Shown: positions 27,069 through 35,306 of the stretch, one piece after another | Layout of the letters: every line of letters begins with the position of its first letter | Position numbering within the stretch: position 1 is the stretch's first letter | Origin: Flavobacteriaceae bacterium | GTDB taxonomy: Bacteria; Bacteroidota; Bacteroidia; Flavobacteriales; Flavobacteriaceae | Assembly (NCBI GenBank): GCA_024644725.1 | Contig: JAHEHE010000011.1 | Span: 1-50,993 of the forward strand | Length of the DNA stretch: 50,993 nucleotides | Reading direction: 5' to 3' | The notes under the pieces: generated by a model | What the model was told of the DNA's origin: nothing | Seen by the model: only the letters and a program-made list of their open reading frames with translations | Databases searched by the model: none | Made by a program: the position numbers and the translations under genes

Positions 27069-28073
27069 TTACCAGCGCATCAAGACGCTGCCCCAGGTGA
27101 ATCCACTGCCAAAAGCGGCCAGAAGAACGATGTCTCCTTCTTTCACCTTTCCACTTTCCCAGGCTTCCGTCAGGGCAATGATAATCGAAGCTGCAGTCGT
27201 ATTCCCGTATTTCATGATATTGTTGTAGACCTGGTCATCCCGCAGTTTGAATTTTTGCTGAATGAATTGAGAGATCCTCAGGTTGGCCTGGTGTGGTATA
27301 AAGAGATCGATGTCCTCTGGTCGAACTTGATTTGCCGTAAGGGCCTCCATGATGACCTCGCTGAAACGGACGACGGCGTTTTTGAAGACGAAGGTTCCGT
27401 CCATATATGGAAAATAGGAGACGTCCTCTTTTTCGTTGGCGATGATTTCGGGCACCCAATGCTTGATGCTGGGCGAGGCAACGATCAACTTGTCGGCATA
27501 TTTTCCTTCGCTGTGCAGATGCGACGACAGGATTCCTTTCTTGGAGTCTTCAGTTCTGGAGAGCACACAGGCTCCGGCTCCGTCTCCAAAGATGACTGAA
27601 ACCCCTCTTCCCCGGGTGGTCTTGTCAAGACCATTCGAGTGGTATTCCGAACCGATCACAAGAATATGCTTGTACATGCCGGTTTTGATGAACTGATCCG
27701 CAACAGAAAGGGCATAGACAAAGCCAGAGCATTGATTTCTCACGTCCAGGGCACCGATGGTGTTCATTTCAAGCATCTCCTGGATCTGGACCCCACATCC
27801 CGGGAAATAATAGTCGGGACTCAATGTCGCGAAGACAATGAAGTCAATGTCATCTTTTGAAAGCCCTGATCGCTCAATGGCTATTTTGGCAGCTTTGGCT
27901 CCCATAGTGGCAGATGTTTCATCACTCCCTTCAGGGATCCATCTTCTCTCCTTTATTCCCGTTCTTTCCTGGATCCATTCATCACTGGTATCCATCATTT
28001 TGGTCAGGTTGTCATTGGTGACAACATTGTCCGGCACGAAGAATCCCATGCCCGTTATTCTGGAATTGTACAT
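27069..28073 (-). CDS. 3-oxoacyl-ACP synthase III (FabH family)
   Basis: Ketoacyl-ACP synthase III, which starts fatty-acid chains by condensing acetyl- or branched acyl-CoA with malonyl-ACP. The 334-residue protein has the catalytic triad in order: Cys about 115 in NQCSGFVYAL, His in FIPHQANLRI and Asn in KYGNTTAAS. An extra Met one codon upstream (28076) is possible. A second FabH elsewhere in the genome is likely, and this one is not beside other fab genes, so it could serve branched-chain initiation or a special lipid. It faces away from htpG. Confidence 0.9.
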   Translation of the reverse strand: MYNSRITGMGFFVPDNVVTNDNLTKMMDTSDEWIQERTGIKERRWIPEGSDETSATMGAKAAKIAIERSGLSKDDIDFIVFATLSPDYYFPGCGVQIQEMLEMNTIGALDVRNQCSGFVYALSVADQFIKTGMYKHILVIGSEYHSNGLDKTTRGRGVSVIFGDGAGACVLSRTEDSKKGILSSHLHSEGKYADKLIVASPSIKHWVPEIIANEKEDVSYFPYMDGTFVFKNAVVRFSEVIMEALTANQVRPEDIDLFIPHQANLRISQFIQQKFKLRDDQVYNNIMKYGNTTAASIIIALTEAWESGKVKEGDIVLLAAFGSGFTWGSVLMRW

Positions 28074-28220
28074 CATTTTTTTACAATGTTTATTTGCGAG
28101 TCCTTTTAAGCAAAGATAACAATTCGGCGGGTTCTGTCATCTTGTCATAGATGGCGGTTTGGTATTTCTTTTGATTGGCAAGAGTATGAATGAATTAAAA
28201 CAATAAAAAACATTTAAAAT

Positions 28221-30131
28221 ATGGCTAAAGGAAAAATCAATGTTCATGTTGAGAATATCTTTCCGTTGATCAAGAGATTTTTGTACTCGGATCACGAGAT
28301 ATTCCTGAGAGAGCTGATCTCGAACGCGACGGATGCGACGCTCAAGTTGAAGCACCTCGCTTCCATTGGAGAGTACAAGGGCGATGTAGATTCAGCCCGC
28401 TTGGAGGTGAAAATTGACAAAGAAGGGAAAAAGCTTCATATCATAGACCAGGGAATCGGTATGTCCAGGGACGAGGTCAAGAAATATATCAATGACATCG
28501 CCTTTTCAGGAGCCGAGGAGTTTCTGGAGAAGTTCAAAGACGAAAAGAACGACGCCGGAATCATTGGTCATTTCGGTCTCGGATTCTACTCGGCCTTTAT
28601 GGTGGCAAGCCAGGTCGAGATCTTGACGAAATCCTACAGGGAAGATGAAGAAGCAGCTCACTGGATCTGTGATGGTTCACCGGAGTACACGCTGAAAAAA
28701 GCGGACAAAAAAGACCGGGGTACCGAGATCATTTTGCATATCGATGACGATTCGACGGAATTCCTCGAAGAGCAAAGAATCAACGAGCTGTTGATGAAAT
28801 ACAACAAGTTCATGCCGATTCCGATCAAGTTTGGTACGGAAGAGGTTGCAGATCCGGATCACAAACCGAAGACGATCAAAGACAAGGACGGCAAGGAGAC
28901 GACTGAGCCTCAGAAAATGATCACTGTTGACAGGATCATCAACAACACGGATCCGGCCTGGACCAAACAGCCTACTGACCTGAAGGATGAAGATTACAAG
29001 GCCTTCTACCGGGAGTTGTATCCCATGCAGTTCGAGGAGCCCCTGTTCCATATTCACCTGAATGTGGACTATCCATTCAACCTTACGGGGATTCTTTATT
29101 TCCCGAAGCTCACCACAAATATGGATGTGCAGAAGGATCGGATTCAACTCTATCAGAACCAGGTTTTCGTAACCGACAACGTCGAGGGAATCGTACCTGA
29201 TTTTCTGCAGATGCTCAGAGGGGTGATAGATTCACCCGATATTCCGTTGAATGTTTCCAGGAGTTATCTGCAGGCAGATGGTGCCGTCAAGAAGATATCG
29301 AGCTATATCACGAAGAAGGTTGCCGATAAATTGAGCTCTTTGTTTAAAAAGGACAGAGAAGAATTCGAAAAAAAGTGGAACGACATCAAGATTGTCATCG
29401 AATATGGAATGCTTTCGGAACCTAAATTCTTCGAGAAGGCAGAGAAGTTTGCTCTGTATCCGACTGTCAATGACGAGTACTTCACCTTTGAAGAGCTAAA
29501 GGACAAGATCAAAGCGGCTCAGACCGACAAGGACGGCAATCTGGTTGTGCTGTATGCCAACGACAAAGACGAGCAGCACAGCTTTATTGAAGAGGCCGAG
29601 TCAAAAGGATACCAGGTTCTGCTGCTCGACTCACCAATCGTGTCCCACCTGATCCAGAAGCTGGAGACCGAAGGGGACAAGGTCAAGTTCGCGCGTGTGG
29701 ATGCTGATTCCATGGACAAGCTGATTCAGAAGGATGAGGATCAGATTTCCAAGTTGTCTGAAGAGGAGCAGGAGAAGCTCAAAGGTTATATTGAGTCCGT
29801 GGTGCCCAAGGAGAAGTACACGGTTCAGATGGAAGCCATGGATTCATCGAGCAATCCATTTATCATCACCCAGCCTGAGTTTATGAGAAGAATGAAGGAA
29901 ATGCAGCAGACCGGTGGAGGAGGAATGATGGGCATGAGCAATTTCCCGGAGATGTACAACCTGGTGGTCAACACCAACAGTGACCTGATGCAGAAGATCC
30001 TCAAGGCGAAAACCAAGAGGGGCGAATATATCAATCAGGCTCTTGACCTGGCCCGTTTGTCGCAGAATCTCTTGCAGGGCAAGGAGATGACCAACTTCAT
30101 CAAAAGGAGCTATGAGCTGATGAATAATTGA
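28221..30131 (+). CDS. htpG: Molecular chaperone HtpG (Hsp90 family)
   Basis: ATP-dependent chaperone of 636 residues. The N-terminal GHKL ATPase has LRELISNATDATLKL, IIDQGIGMSRDEV, and GHFGLGFYSAFMVA; the middle domain includes PLFHIHLNVDYPFNLTGILYFP and NVSRSYLQ. The C-terminal domain is short, with a glycine/methionine-rich tract TGGGGMMGMSNF near residues 570-581. ATG 28221 is preceded by an AT-rich leader without an obvious Shine-Dalgarno sequence. A strong hairpin ends the gene 28 bp downstream. Confidence 0.97.
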   Translation: MAKGKINVHVENIFPLIKRFLYSDHEIFLRELISNATDATLKLKHLASIGEYKGDVDSARLEVKIDKEGKKLHIIDQGIGMSRDEVKKYINDIAFSGAEEFLEKFKDEKNDAGIIGHFGLGFYSAFMVASQVEILTKSYREDEEAAHWICDGSPEYTLKKADKKDRGTEIILHIDDDSTEFLEEQRINELLMKYNKFMPIPIKFGTEEVADPDHKPKTIKDKDGKETTEPQKMITVDRIINNTDPAWTKQPTDLKDEDYKAFYRELYPMQFEEPLFHIHLNVDYPFNLTGILYFPKLTTNMDVQKDRIQLYQNQVFVTDNVEGIVPDFLQMLRGVIDSPDIPLNVSRSYLQADGAVKKISSYITKKVADKLSSLFKKDREEFEKKWNDIKIVIEYGMLSEPKFFEKAEKFALYPTVNDEYFTFEELKDKIKAAQTDKDGNLVVLYANDKDEQHSFIEEAESKGYQVLLLDSPIVSHLIQKLETEGDKVKFARVDADSMDKLIQKDEDQISKLSEEEQEKLKGYIESVVPKEKYTVQMEAMDSSSNPFIITQPEFMRRMKEMQQTGGGGMMGMSNFPEMYNLVVNTNSDLMQKILKAKTKRGEYINQALDLARLSQNLLQGKEMTNFIKRSYELMNN

Positions 30132-30158
30132 TGGACTCCGGTTGGATCTGATTAAATG

Positions 30159-30195
30159 AAAAAACCTTCTTTCAAATTTGAAAGAAGGTTTTTTT
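30159..30195. terminator. Bidirectional rho-independent terminator between htpG and the VanX-like gene
   Basis: A perfect inverted repeat: six A, arms CCTTCTTTC and GAAAGAAGG around AAATTT, then seven T. Because A-tract and T-tract flank the stem on both sides, it can end htpG on the plus strand and the convergent dipeptidase gene on the minus strand. Confidence 0.9.
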
Positions 30196-30214
30196 ATGTT
30201 TTGGTTTGAAAGCT

Positions 30215-30919
30215 CTATTCGATCGGGAAATCGAAATAGGTATCAGGATAGGGCTCCTCTTTTAGGGTGAAATGCCACCATTCCTGTGGGTAGGATTGCC
30301 ATCCGTGTTTTTCCATGCGCCTTTTGAGCAATAATCTCAAGGCATGTTGGTTTTTGGTTATCGTTGCCGTGTGGTCCACACTTGAGACCTCGTCGAACAG
30401 GTCATAAGGGCTTCCCATATTTAGTATCTGCTTGGTTTTCAGCGATACGATGGTCACGTCAACCGTGCTGCCACGACTGTGTCCTGATTTGACTGAAATA
30501 TACCCTTTGGAAAACAAATCTTTCTTGTCGATGTTTGGGTAAAACTGTGTTTTCATGGTATCGTCGTTCTCATCCTGGGCCCATCTCACAAAATGATCGG
30601 TTGCCCTCTGGGGCCGGTAAGCATCATATATGAGAAGTCCAAATCCAAGACGCTCCAGTTCATCCTGAACTTTTTTGAGAGCCTCTGCAGCTTCCTTGGT
30701 CAGTAAAACTTTGGGTTCGGTGTATCCGTCAATCGGGGCACCAACAAAATTATTGGAGCTGTAATAACGCATGTCTGATCGGAGATTCGGCATCAATTCC
30801 TTGAGATCCACAAAGGCCTCCTTGGAAGGTGGCTCGACTGGAACCTGTGAGCCCAGCGTGCTAAAGCTGAGAAAGGAAAAAAGGACTATACCTTTTAAAA
30901 CTATATTCAATTTCATCAT
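30215..30919 (-). CDS. D-alanyl-D-alanine dipeptidase, VanX/DdpX type (M15D), exported
   Basis: Zinc dipeptidase hydrolysing D-Ala-D-Ala. All VanX active-site residues are visible: Arg102 in YDAYRPQ, His147 and Asp154 in SGHSRGSTVD, and Glu213 and His216 in QEWWHF. The 234-residue protein has an N-terminal hydrophobic signal (VLKGIVLFSFLSFSTLG), so it acts in the periplasm, unlike cytoplasmic VanX of glycopeptide resistance. There are no vanH, vanA or vanRS genes nearby. A role in recovering D-alanine from cell-wall turnover or from scavenged peptidoglycan is inferred. A second Met at 30916 is an equally good start. Confidence 0.93.
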   Translation of the reverse strand: MMKLNIVLKGIVLFSFLSFSTLGSQVPVEPPSKEAFVDLKELMPNLRSDMRYYSSNNFVGAPIDGYTEPKVLLTKEAAEALKKVQDELERLGFGLLIYDAYRPQRATDHFVRWAQDENDDTMKTQFYPNIDKKDLFSKGYISVKSGHSRGSTVDVTIVSLKTKQILNMGSPYDLFDEVSSVDHTATITKNQHALRLLLKRRMEKHGWQSYPQEWWHFTLKEEPYPDTYFDFPIE

Positions 30920-31116
30920 TGCAATTGTTAAGAATGCTTGTACTAAAACGAATAAGCTCCCTGTTTATTATCAATTGCACATGTTTTTTTAAGGAATGCA
31001 CCTCCAGAACTGTGCATTAGGAGCAAAAATGTATTCTTCTTAGAGTAGATCAATGGGTGAAAGAGTCTAAAATATTAACATTTATATATTTAGGTAGATG
31101 AATTTGAAATTTATCC

Positions 31117-31905
31117 TCAACTGTAAATCTCATTGAGTACCTTGGCCAGTCGGATTCCTCCTTTTCGCAACTGCTCCATAACGGTTCCAAGGTGGTCATA
31201 GGAGTACCTGTATCCCAGTTTGTCATCCGGTGAGGCGGATGCATAGACACGCTCGGCCAATTCACGTGAGTCGTACATCCAGTCTAATAAGGAGCCACGC
31301 TCTATCGACCGGATCTGCTCTTTCGACAATTGCCCCATATTCTGCTCAAGCTCGGTGTAGCTCATGTTCCAGGATTCTATCATTTGAGTGTCCCACACCC
31401 TGTGCAGGTTTGATTTTTTATAGTGCCAGCTGACTTTGATGTCGTTGCCGCCCCGATCCTCGGCTCGCCCTACATGAAGCGGCTGATGAAGATCACCGAT
31501 AAGGTGAACCAGTAATTTCAGGTGGAAAACCTGGTCTGCCCTACTGGCATTCTCGTCTTTGAGCACCGAAATGCAGTGTTCCATCCCGGTTATGATGTCT
31601 CCCTTTTCTTCCTTTTTCGAATCTTCATAGCGGGATCCTATTGGGAAATTCACGTAGTGCCAGGTATAGTATTTGTCGTAGCGTTTGTCTGACTTGATCT
31701 CATCGCCAAAAGTTGATACGTAGGCAAGATTGTGCCCGTCGAGTAGGTTCTCTATCTTTTTTTTGGCCCGGTTGGTCAGGTGATCGGTCGCAATCTCTCC
31801 AATGGTTCTGTGCCCGGTTTGTCCCCATTGAGGTTCGCCAATCGGCACAGCGAAAGATGACAACACAAAAAATAAGGATAATCCGAACGAAATTAAAAAT
31901 GGCAT
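31117..31905 (-). CDS. S1/P1-type nuclease, exported
   Basis: Zinc-dependent single-strand nuclease/3'-nucleotidase family, 262 residues. A signal peptide covers about residues 1-25, followed by QWGQTGHRTIGEIA; in this family the mature N-terminal Trp (here about Trp27) binds zinc. Other ligands are in GDEIKSDKRYDKYYTWHYVN, HLIGDLHQPLHVG, GGNDIKVSWH and NLHRVWDTQMI. The protein should be periplasmic or secreted and provide nucleotides or phosphate from nucleic acids. It stands alone between the VanX-like gene and the Amt operon. Confidence 0.94.
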   Translation of the reverse strand: MPFLISFGLSLFFVLSSFAVPIGEPQWGQTGHRTIGEIATDHLTNRAKKKIENLLDGHNLAYVSTFGDEIKSDKRYDKYYTWHYVNFPIGSRYEDSKKEEKGDIITGMEHCISVLKDENASRADQVFHLKLLVHLIGDLHQPLHVGRAEDRGGNDIKVSWHYKKSNLHRVWDTQMIESWNMSYTELEQNMGQLSKEQIRSIERGSLLDWMYDSRELAERVYASASPDDKLGYRYSYDHLGTVMEQLRKGGIRLAKVLNEIYS

Positions 31906-31934
31906 AAGGTCATGTTTTAGGTGCGGTAAAGGTA

Positions 31935-31969
31935 TAAAAAAGGGGGCTCACTATTGCTAGTGAACCCCC
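31935..31969 (-). terminator. Rho-independent terminator of the porin-PII-Amt operon
   Basis: Read on the minus strand: GGGGGTTCACTA, loop GCAA, TAGTGAGCCCCC, then TTTTTTA. The 12-bp stem has one mismatch (T opposite G gives a wobble pair in RNA) and is followed by a T-tract. It lies about 90 bp after the amt stop codon. Confidence 0.9.
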
Positions 31970-32059
31970 GGCTAACACAAATTTAATCTAAACGATGCTT
32001 ACAGTCATTTGATAATTTTGAGATATGCCATTTCGAGTAAGTAAATTGTTTGTCTCGGA

Positions 32060-33295
32060 TCAATGCTCATTCATCCTGAAATCAGCATAAGCGTCCATTC
32101 CGTGCTCGTAACCGTCGAGTCCTTCGAGCTCTTCCGTTTCAGATACGCGTATACCCACGGTCTTCTTGAGAACAAAAAGAATGATAAACGAGGATGCTAT
32201 GCAAATGGCTGCATAAGAGAAGACACCTACGAGCTGGCTGATGAACTGATCTACTCCTGCGAGGGCTCCGAAGAGACCTACAGCCAGAGTACCCCACATT
32301 CCACAGATCAGGTGAACCGCGATGGCTCCAACCGGATCATCAAGCTTGATTTTGTCAATGAAGGCAACCGCGAACACGATAAGCGCACCGGCAATACCTC
32401 CGATGACGATGGCATCCGTCGGGCTCATTTGATCTGCTCCGGCCGTGATTCCAACGAGGCCCCCTAAAATTCCGTTGAGGAACATGGTGAGATCCAGGTT
32501 TTTGTACATGGCAGTTGATACCAGGAAAGACACTACGCCACCGGCAGCAGCAGCCAAACAGGTCGTTACCAGAGTAAGAGAAGTCAGTTCAGGGTCAGCA
32601 GAAAGCACTGAGCCACCATTAAATCCGAACCAACCTAGCCAGAGGATGAGAACCCCCGCTGTAGCAAGAGGGATATTGTGCCCGGGTATGGCCATAGGTT
32701 TTCCGTCCTTGAATTTTCCAATACGAGCTCCCAGGAGCCAAACGGCGACCAGAGCAGCCCATCCGCCTACAGAATGCACCAGAGTCGATCCGGCAAAGTC
32801 ATAGAAGGGAGTTTCTCTCATATCGAGGAATCCGCCACCCCATTTCCAGGATCCGGCAAGTGGATAGATGATTCCGACATAGACGATAACGAAGATCATA
32901 AAGGGTACGATTTTGATTCGTTCTGCGACTGCCCCGGAAACAATCGTTGCAGCAGTGGCGGCAAACATTCCCTGGAAGAGAAAGTCGGTCCACCAGGTGT
33001 AGCCACCGTCAGCATACTCAGGGGTCATTCCGTTTTCAGGTGGGGTTATTCCAAATCCTGCGAAGCTGAAAAAACCCGATGATCCCTCAGCGAACCCTGG
33101 GTACATGAGGTTGAATCCTACCAGGCAATAAAGGAGCAAGCCCACAGTGATGATAAAAATATTCTTGAAAAGGATGTTGATCGTGTTTTTCTGACGTGTC
33201 AGACCGATCTCGAGAAATGCAAACCCCATGTGCATAAAGAAGACCAGGGCCGTGCAGATCATCATCCAAACATTGTTTATTGTAAGTAATTCCAT
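32060..33295 (-). CDS. amt: Ammonium transporter (Amt/MEP/Rh family)
   Basis: A 411-residue inner-membrane channel-like protein for ammonium. It has about 11 helices, the conserved Asp and first pore histidine in YDFAGSTLVHSVGG, the second pore histidine in AVHLICGMWGTLAVG, and a long polar C-terminal tail (TEELEGLDGYEHG) of the kind that contacts PII proteins. The gene lies 27 bp downstream of the PII gene, which fits direct regulation of the channel by PII according to nitrogen status. No cleavable signal peptide is obvious at this start (MELLTINNVWMMICTAL). Confidence 0.97.
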   Translation of the reverse strand: MELLTINNVWMMICTALVFFMHMGFAFLEIGLTRQKNTINILFKNIFIITVGLLLYCLVGFNLMYPGFAEGSSGFFSFAGFGITPPENGMTPEYADGGYTWWTDFLFQGMFAATAATIVSGAVAERIKIVPFMIFVIVYVGIIYPLAGSWKWGGGFLDMRETPFYDFAGSTLVHSVGGWAALVAVWLLGARIGKFKDGKPMAIPGHNIPLATAGVLILWLGWFGFNGGSVLSADPELTSLTLVTTCLAAAAGGVVSFLVSTAMYKNLDLTMFLNGILGGLVGITAGADQMSPTDAIVIGGIAGALIVFAVAFIDKIKLDDPVGAIAVHLICGMWGTLAVGLFGALAGVDQFISQLVGVFSYAAICIASSFIILFVLKKTVGIRVSETEELEGLDGYEHGMDAYADFRMNEH

Positions 33296-33322
33296 TGTAG
33301 TATTCGTTTTGATTAAATGTTG

Positions 33323-33661
33323 TTAGTTTAAGGTTTCACCGCCTTTTTCTCCGGTTCTGATTCGATAGCATTCGGTGATTTCCGACACGAAGATCTTCCC
33401 GTCACCCACCTGACCGGTAGCTCCGGCCTCGAGTATGGCTTTGATGGTTGCTTCTACGAACTCGTCATTCACGACGATTGACAAATACCTGCGTTGGATG
33501 TCACTGGTGCTGTAGGTGACACCCCGGTAGACATGGCCTTCCTTTTCGTTTCCCCGTCCGGTCGCATCCCAGTAGGAGAAGAAGTTCACACCCACATTGT
33601 GCAAGGCCTCTTTTACATCAGAATATTTTGACTTTCTGACAATTGCTTCAATTTTTTTCAT
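33323..33661 (-). CDS. PII nitrogen regulatory protein (GlnK/GlnB-like)
   Basis: A 112-residue PII signal protein that senses ATP/ADP and 2-oxoglutarate. The T-loop region GHVYRGVTYSTSDIQRRY contains Tyr45 and Tyr50; the latter aligns with the uridylylated Tyr51 of E. coli. The B-loop GATGQVGDGKIFVSEI and the C-terminal RIRTGEKG are typical. The T-loop is shifted from the usual YRGAEY to YRGVTY and is followed by RRYLSIVV instead of KVKIEIVV, as in the Bacteroidota PII group. Between the porin and amt genes, so it is a GlnK-type regulator of this transporter. Confidence 0.95.
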   Translation of the reverse strand: MKKIEAIVRKSKYSDVKEALHNVGVNFFSYWDATGRGNEKEGHVYRGVTYSTSDIQRRYLSIVVNDEFVEATIKAILEAGATGQVGDGKIFVSEITECYRIRTGEKGGETLN

Positions 33662-33677
33662 AATAATGTATCGTTGT

Positions 33678-34781
33678 TTAGAATTTGTATACAGCTGCTA
33701 CCAAGAAGGACGCCAGTGAACCGGTAGACTCCAGGTCGTTGTTCAGGAAGGTGTCCTCGCTTGTTGTGTCGATTCTGAATTCAGGAATGATCATCAGGTC
33801 CCCTATGGCATAGTTGCCCGTCAAGGTGAATTCGAATGCGTTGGCATCACCATTGGCATCATAGCCTCCGATAGCACCAACTCCTCCTTCGCCTTCTGCG
33901 AAGTATTCAGCCCTGAATCCCAGTGCAAAAGGATCCGAGATCTGGAGTTGAGGATATATGGCTACCCCATAAAATGAGGCATCCGAGTCACGGTCTTCAA
34001 AGTAGGTGGCATTAAGTCCCAAATAAAAGGAATCCGTAATGTCAAAACCGGTTGTGAGATCGACCTGGAACTGATACCCATAGAGGAAGTTCAGGTAGAT
34101 GTCCTTGTAAGCCAACTGAGCACCGAGCGTATAGGTGTTTTCGGGGTTGAAGTTCGTGAAGTCATTATCGTTCATCACGGCAAGCAACAAAGAGAAGTCA
34201 TCGCTGACGGCCCAATCCATTTTAAGACCCGTATGTGAAAACGGTCCGTATGAAAACATGTAAGAAGTGGAGTAGTTGAAGTTTCCGGTTGGACTAATCA
34301 CTTCATAGCCGAGAAAGGTGTTGAAATTACCAAAGGTTAAGGTTACCCGGTCGGATACATTCCAGTAGACGTAGAGTTGGTTGACGACCTGGGAGCTGTT
34401 TCCGAGGTCAGCTGTTCCGTCACCGTCAATGTCCCACTGCAGCGAACCGAATACGGCATCCACACCCCTGGGCCCGAATACGAGATCTGCGACGGCGCCT
34501 ACTTTCTTGCCTTCATAAGACAGGATCAGGTTTGCCATACCGATGGAGAAACCGTTTCCATTGGCAAAGGAAGTGTTGGGTGTTTGCCCGTTCTCTCCTC
34601 CGTTGGGAGCACCGATATTGGCGCGGTAATACACATCGGCGCTACCACCCCAGGTAAATTTTTTCTTTTTCACCTCTGTATCATCGGATGTGCTCTCGCT
34701 GTCCTCTTCTTGCGCGTGCGCGAAGGAGATGAACAGCATCATTAATACAGCCAGCAAACTTTTAGTTGAGTAGTTTTTCAT
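33678..34781 (-). CDS. Outer-membrane beta-barrel protein (porin), first gene of the nitrogen operon
   Basis: A 367-residue protein from ATG 34781 (an upstream ATG at 34790 would add three residues). The signal peptide has the core LLAVLMMLFISFAHA, then a polar acidic stretch with EEDSESTSDD, then alternating hydrophobic/aromatic strands (FTWGGSADVYYRA, LYVYWNVSDRVTLTFGNF, DIYLNFLYGYQFQVDL) ending in Phe at the C-terminus (VAAVYKF), as barrels inserted by BAM do. It precedes the PII gene by 16 bp. Co-transcription with PII and Amt suggests passage of ammonium or another small nitrogen compound across the outer membrane, but specificity is inferred from context only. Confidence 0.9.
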   Translation of the reverse strand: MKNYSTKSLLAVLMMLFISFAHAQEEDSESTSDDTEVKKKKFTWGGSADVYYRANIGAPNGGENGQTPNTSFANGNGFSIGMANLILSYEGKKVGAVADLVFGPRGVDAVFGSLQWDIDGDGTADLGNSSQVVNQLYVYWNVSDRVTLTFGNFNTFLGYEVISPTGNFNYSTSYMFSYGPFSHTGLKMDWAVSDDFSLLLAVMNDNDFTNFNPENTYTLGAQLAYKDIYLNFLYGYQFQVDLTTGFDITDSFYLGLNATYFEDRDSDASFYGVAIYPQLQISDPFALGFRAEYFAEGEGGVGAIGGYDANGDANAFEFTLTGNYAIGDLMIIPEFRIDTTSEDTFLNNDLESTGSLASFLVAAVYKF

Positions 34782-34850
34782 AATAATCAAGTTAGTAATA
34801 CATATAGATTGTTAGAATTAATCAAGGTAAATGTATAGCATATTAATCTA

Positions 34851-34872
34851 TACCCCTATAAAAAATAGGGTA
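34851..34872. promoter_or_regulatory. Dyad 1 upstream of the porin-PII-Amt operon
   Basis: Arms CCCTAT (34854-34859) and ATAGGG (34865-34870) around AAAAA; allowing one bulged C the arms extend to TACCCTAT and ATAGGGTA. Its centre (34862) is about 80 bp upstream of the porin start. In an AT-rich region these C and G runs stand out. It could be a regulator site or an RNA hairpin in a long leader. Confidence 0.45.
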
Positions 34873-34906
34873 TACTATATAATTTTATGCATATATAAAT
34901 TTCAAC

Positions 34907-34923
34907 CCCCCTAAAATAGGGGG
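34907..34923. promoter_or_regulatory. Dyad 2 upstream of the porin-PII-Amt operon
   Basis: Perfect arms CCCCCTA and TAGGGGG around AAA, centre 34915. It shares the CCC-TA / TA-GGG plan with dyad 1, and the centres are 53 bp apart, close to five helical turns. This arrangement suits a protein binding both sites on one DNA face. The regulator is not known. Confidence 0.45.
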
Positions 34924-35047
34924 ATATCAATTTTATATCTTCATATTTTGAATATCTCAATATAAAAGGTTCAAAATCTTGAAAATTCTATGACATCTAA
35001 TGTTCATATCATACTAAAATGATATTATAATAATTTCAAAAAATTCA

Positions 35048-35055
35048 TATATTTG
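35048..35055 (+). promoter_or_regulatory. Candidate -7 element (TATATTTG) for the DUF4177 gene
   Basis: Matches the Bacteroidota consensus TAnnTTTG and lies 50 bp before ATG 35106. No TTG at ideal spacing is seen upstream. Confidence 0.45.
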
Positions 35056-35105
35056 TTTAGGACCAACAAAAATCACTTCGATCAGATTTGAATGGAATCC
35101 GAAAA

Positions 35106-35306
35106 ATGACAGAAAATTTAGAACCTGGCCAAATGAAAGAATACAAAATCATCAAACAGACGGGCACCGCCGTTAAGTCTCAGCAGAACTTTGAAGATTT
35201 GATCAACAGTTATGCGAAGATGGAGTGGCGTGTGGTAAACATGTTTACGCACCGGGGAATTCTCAAGGCATTGATTGAGCGGGATAAAAAGGAAGAGGAG
35301 TTATGA
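35106..35306 (+). CDS. DUF4177-like small protein
   Basis: A 66-residue protein from ATG 35106. The core MKEYKIIKQTGTAV...EWRVVNMF...LKALIERDK has the strand-helix-strand pattern of DUF4177 proteins, whose usual N-terminus MKEYK corresponds to an internal ATG at 35133; that start is possible and would give 57 residues. A TTG at 35088 is less likely. Its stop overlaps the start of the ribbon-helix-helix gene by 4 bp (ATGA), so the two are made together. Function unknown. Confidence 0.75.
   Translation: MTENLEPGQMKEYKIIKQTGTAVKSQQNFEDLINSYAKMEWRVVNMFTHRGILKALIERDKKEEEL

Larger units (their letters stand above)
34785..35105. other. AT-rich divergent intergenic region
   Basis: A region of about 320 bp that is visibly richer in A and T than its surroundings. 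It lies between the minus-strand porin-PII-Amt operon and the plus-strand DUF4177 gene. It holds two G/C-armed dyads and a TATATTTG promoter element described separately. No open frame of interest and no tRNA are seen. Confidence 0.6.

Noticed and set aside
30215..30919. Vancomycin-resistance gene
   Set aside because: VanX-like catalysis alone does not give resistance; there are no vanH/vanA/vanRS genes, and the protein carries an export signal.
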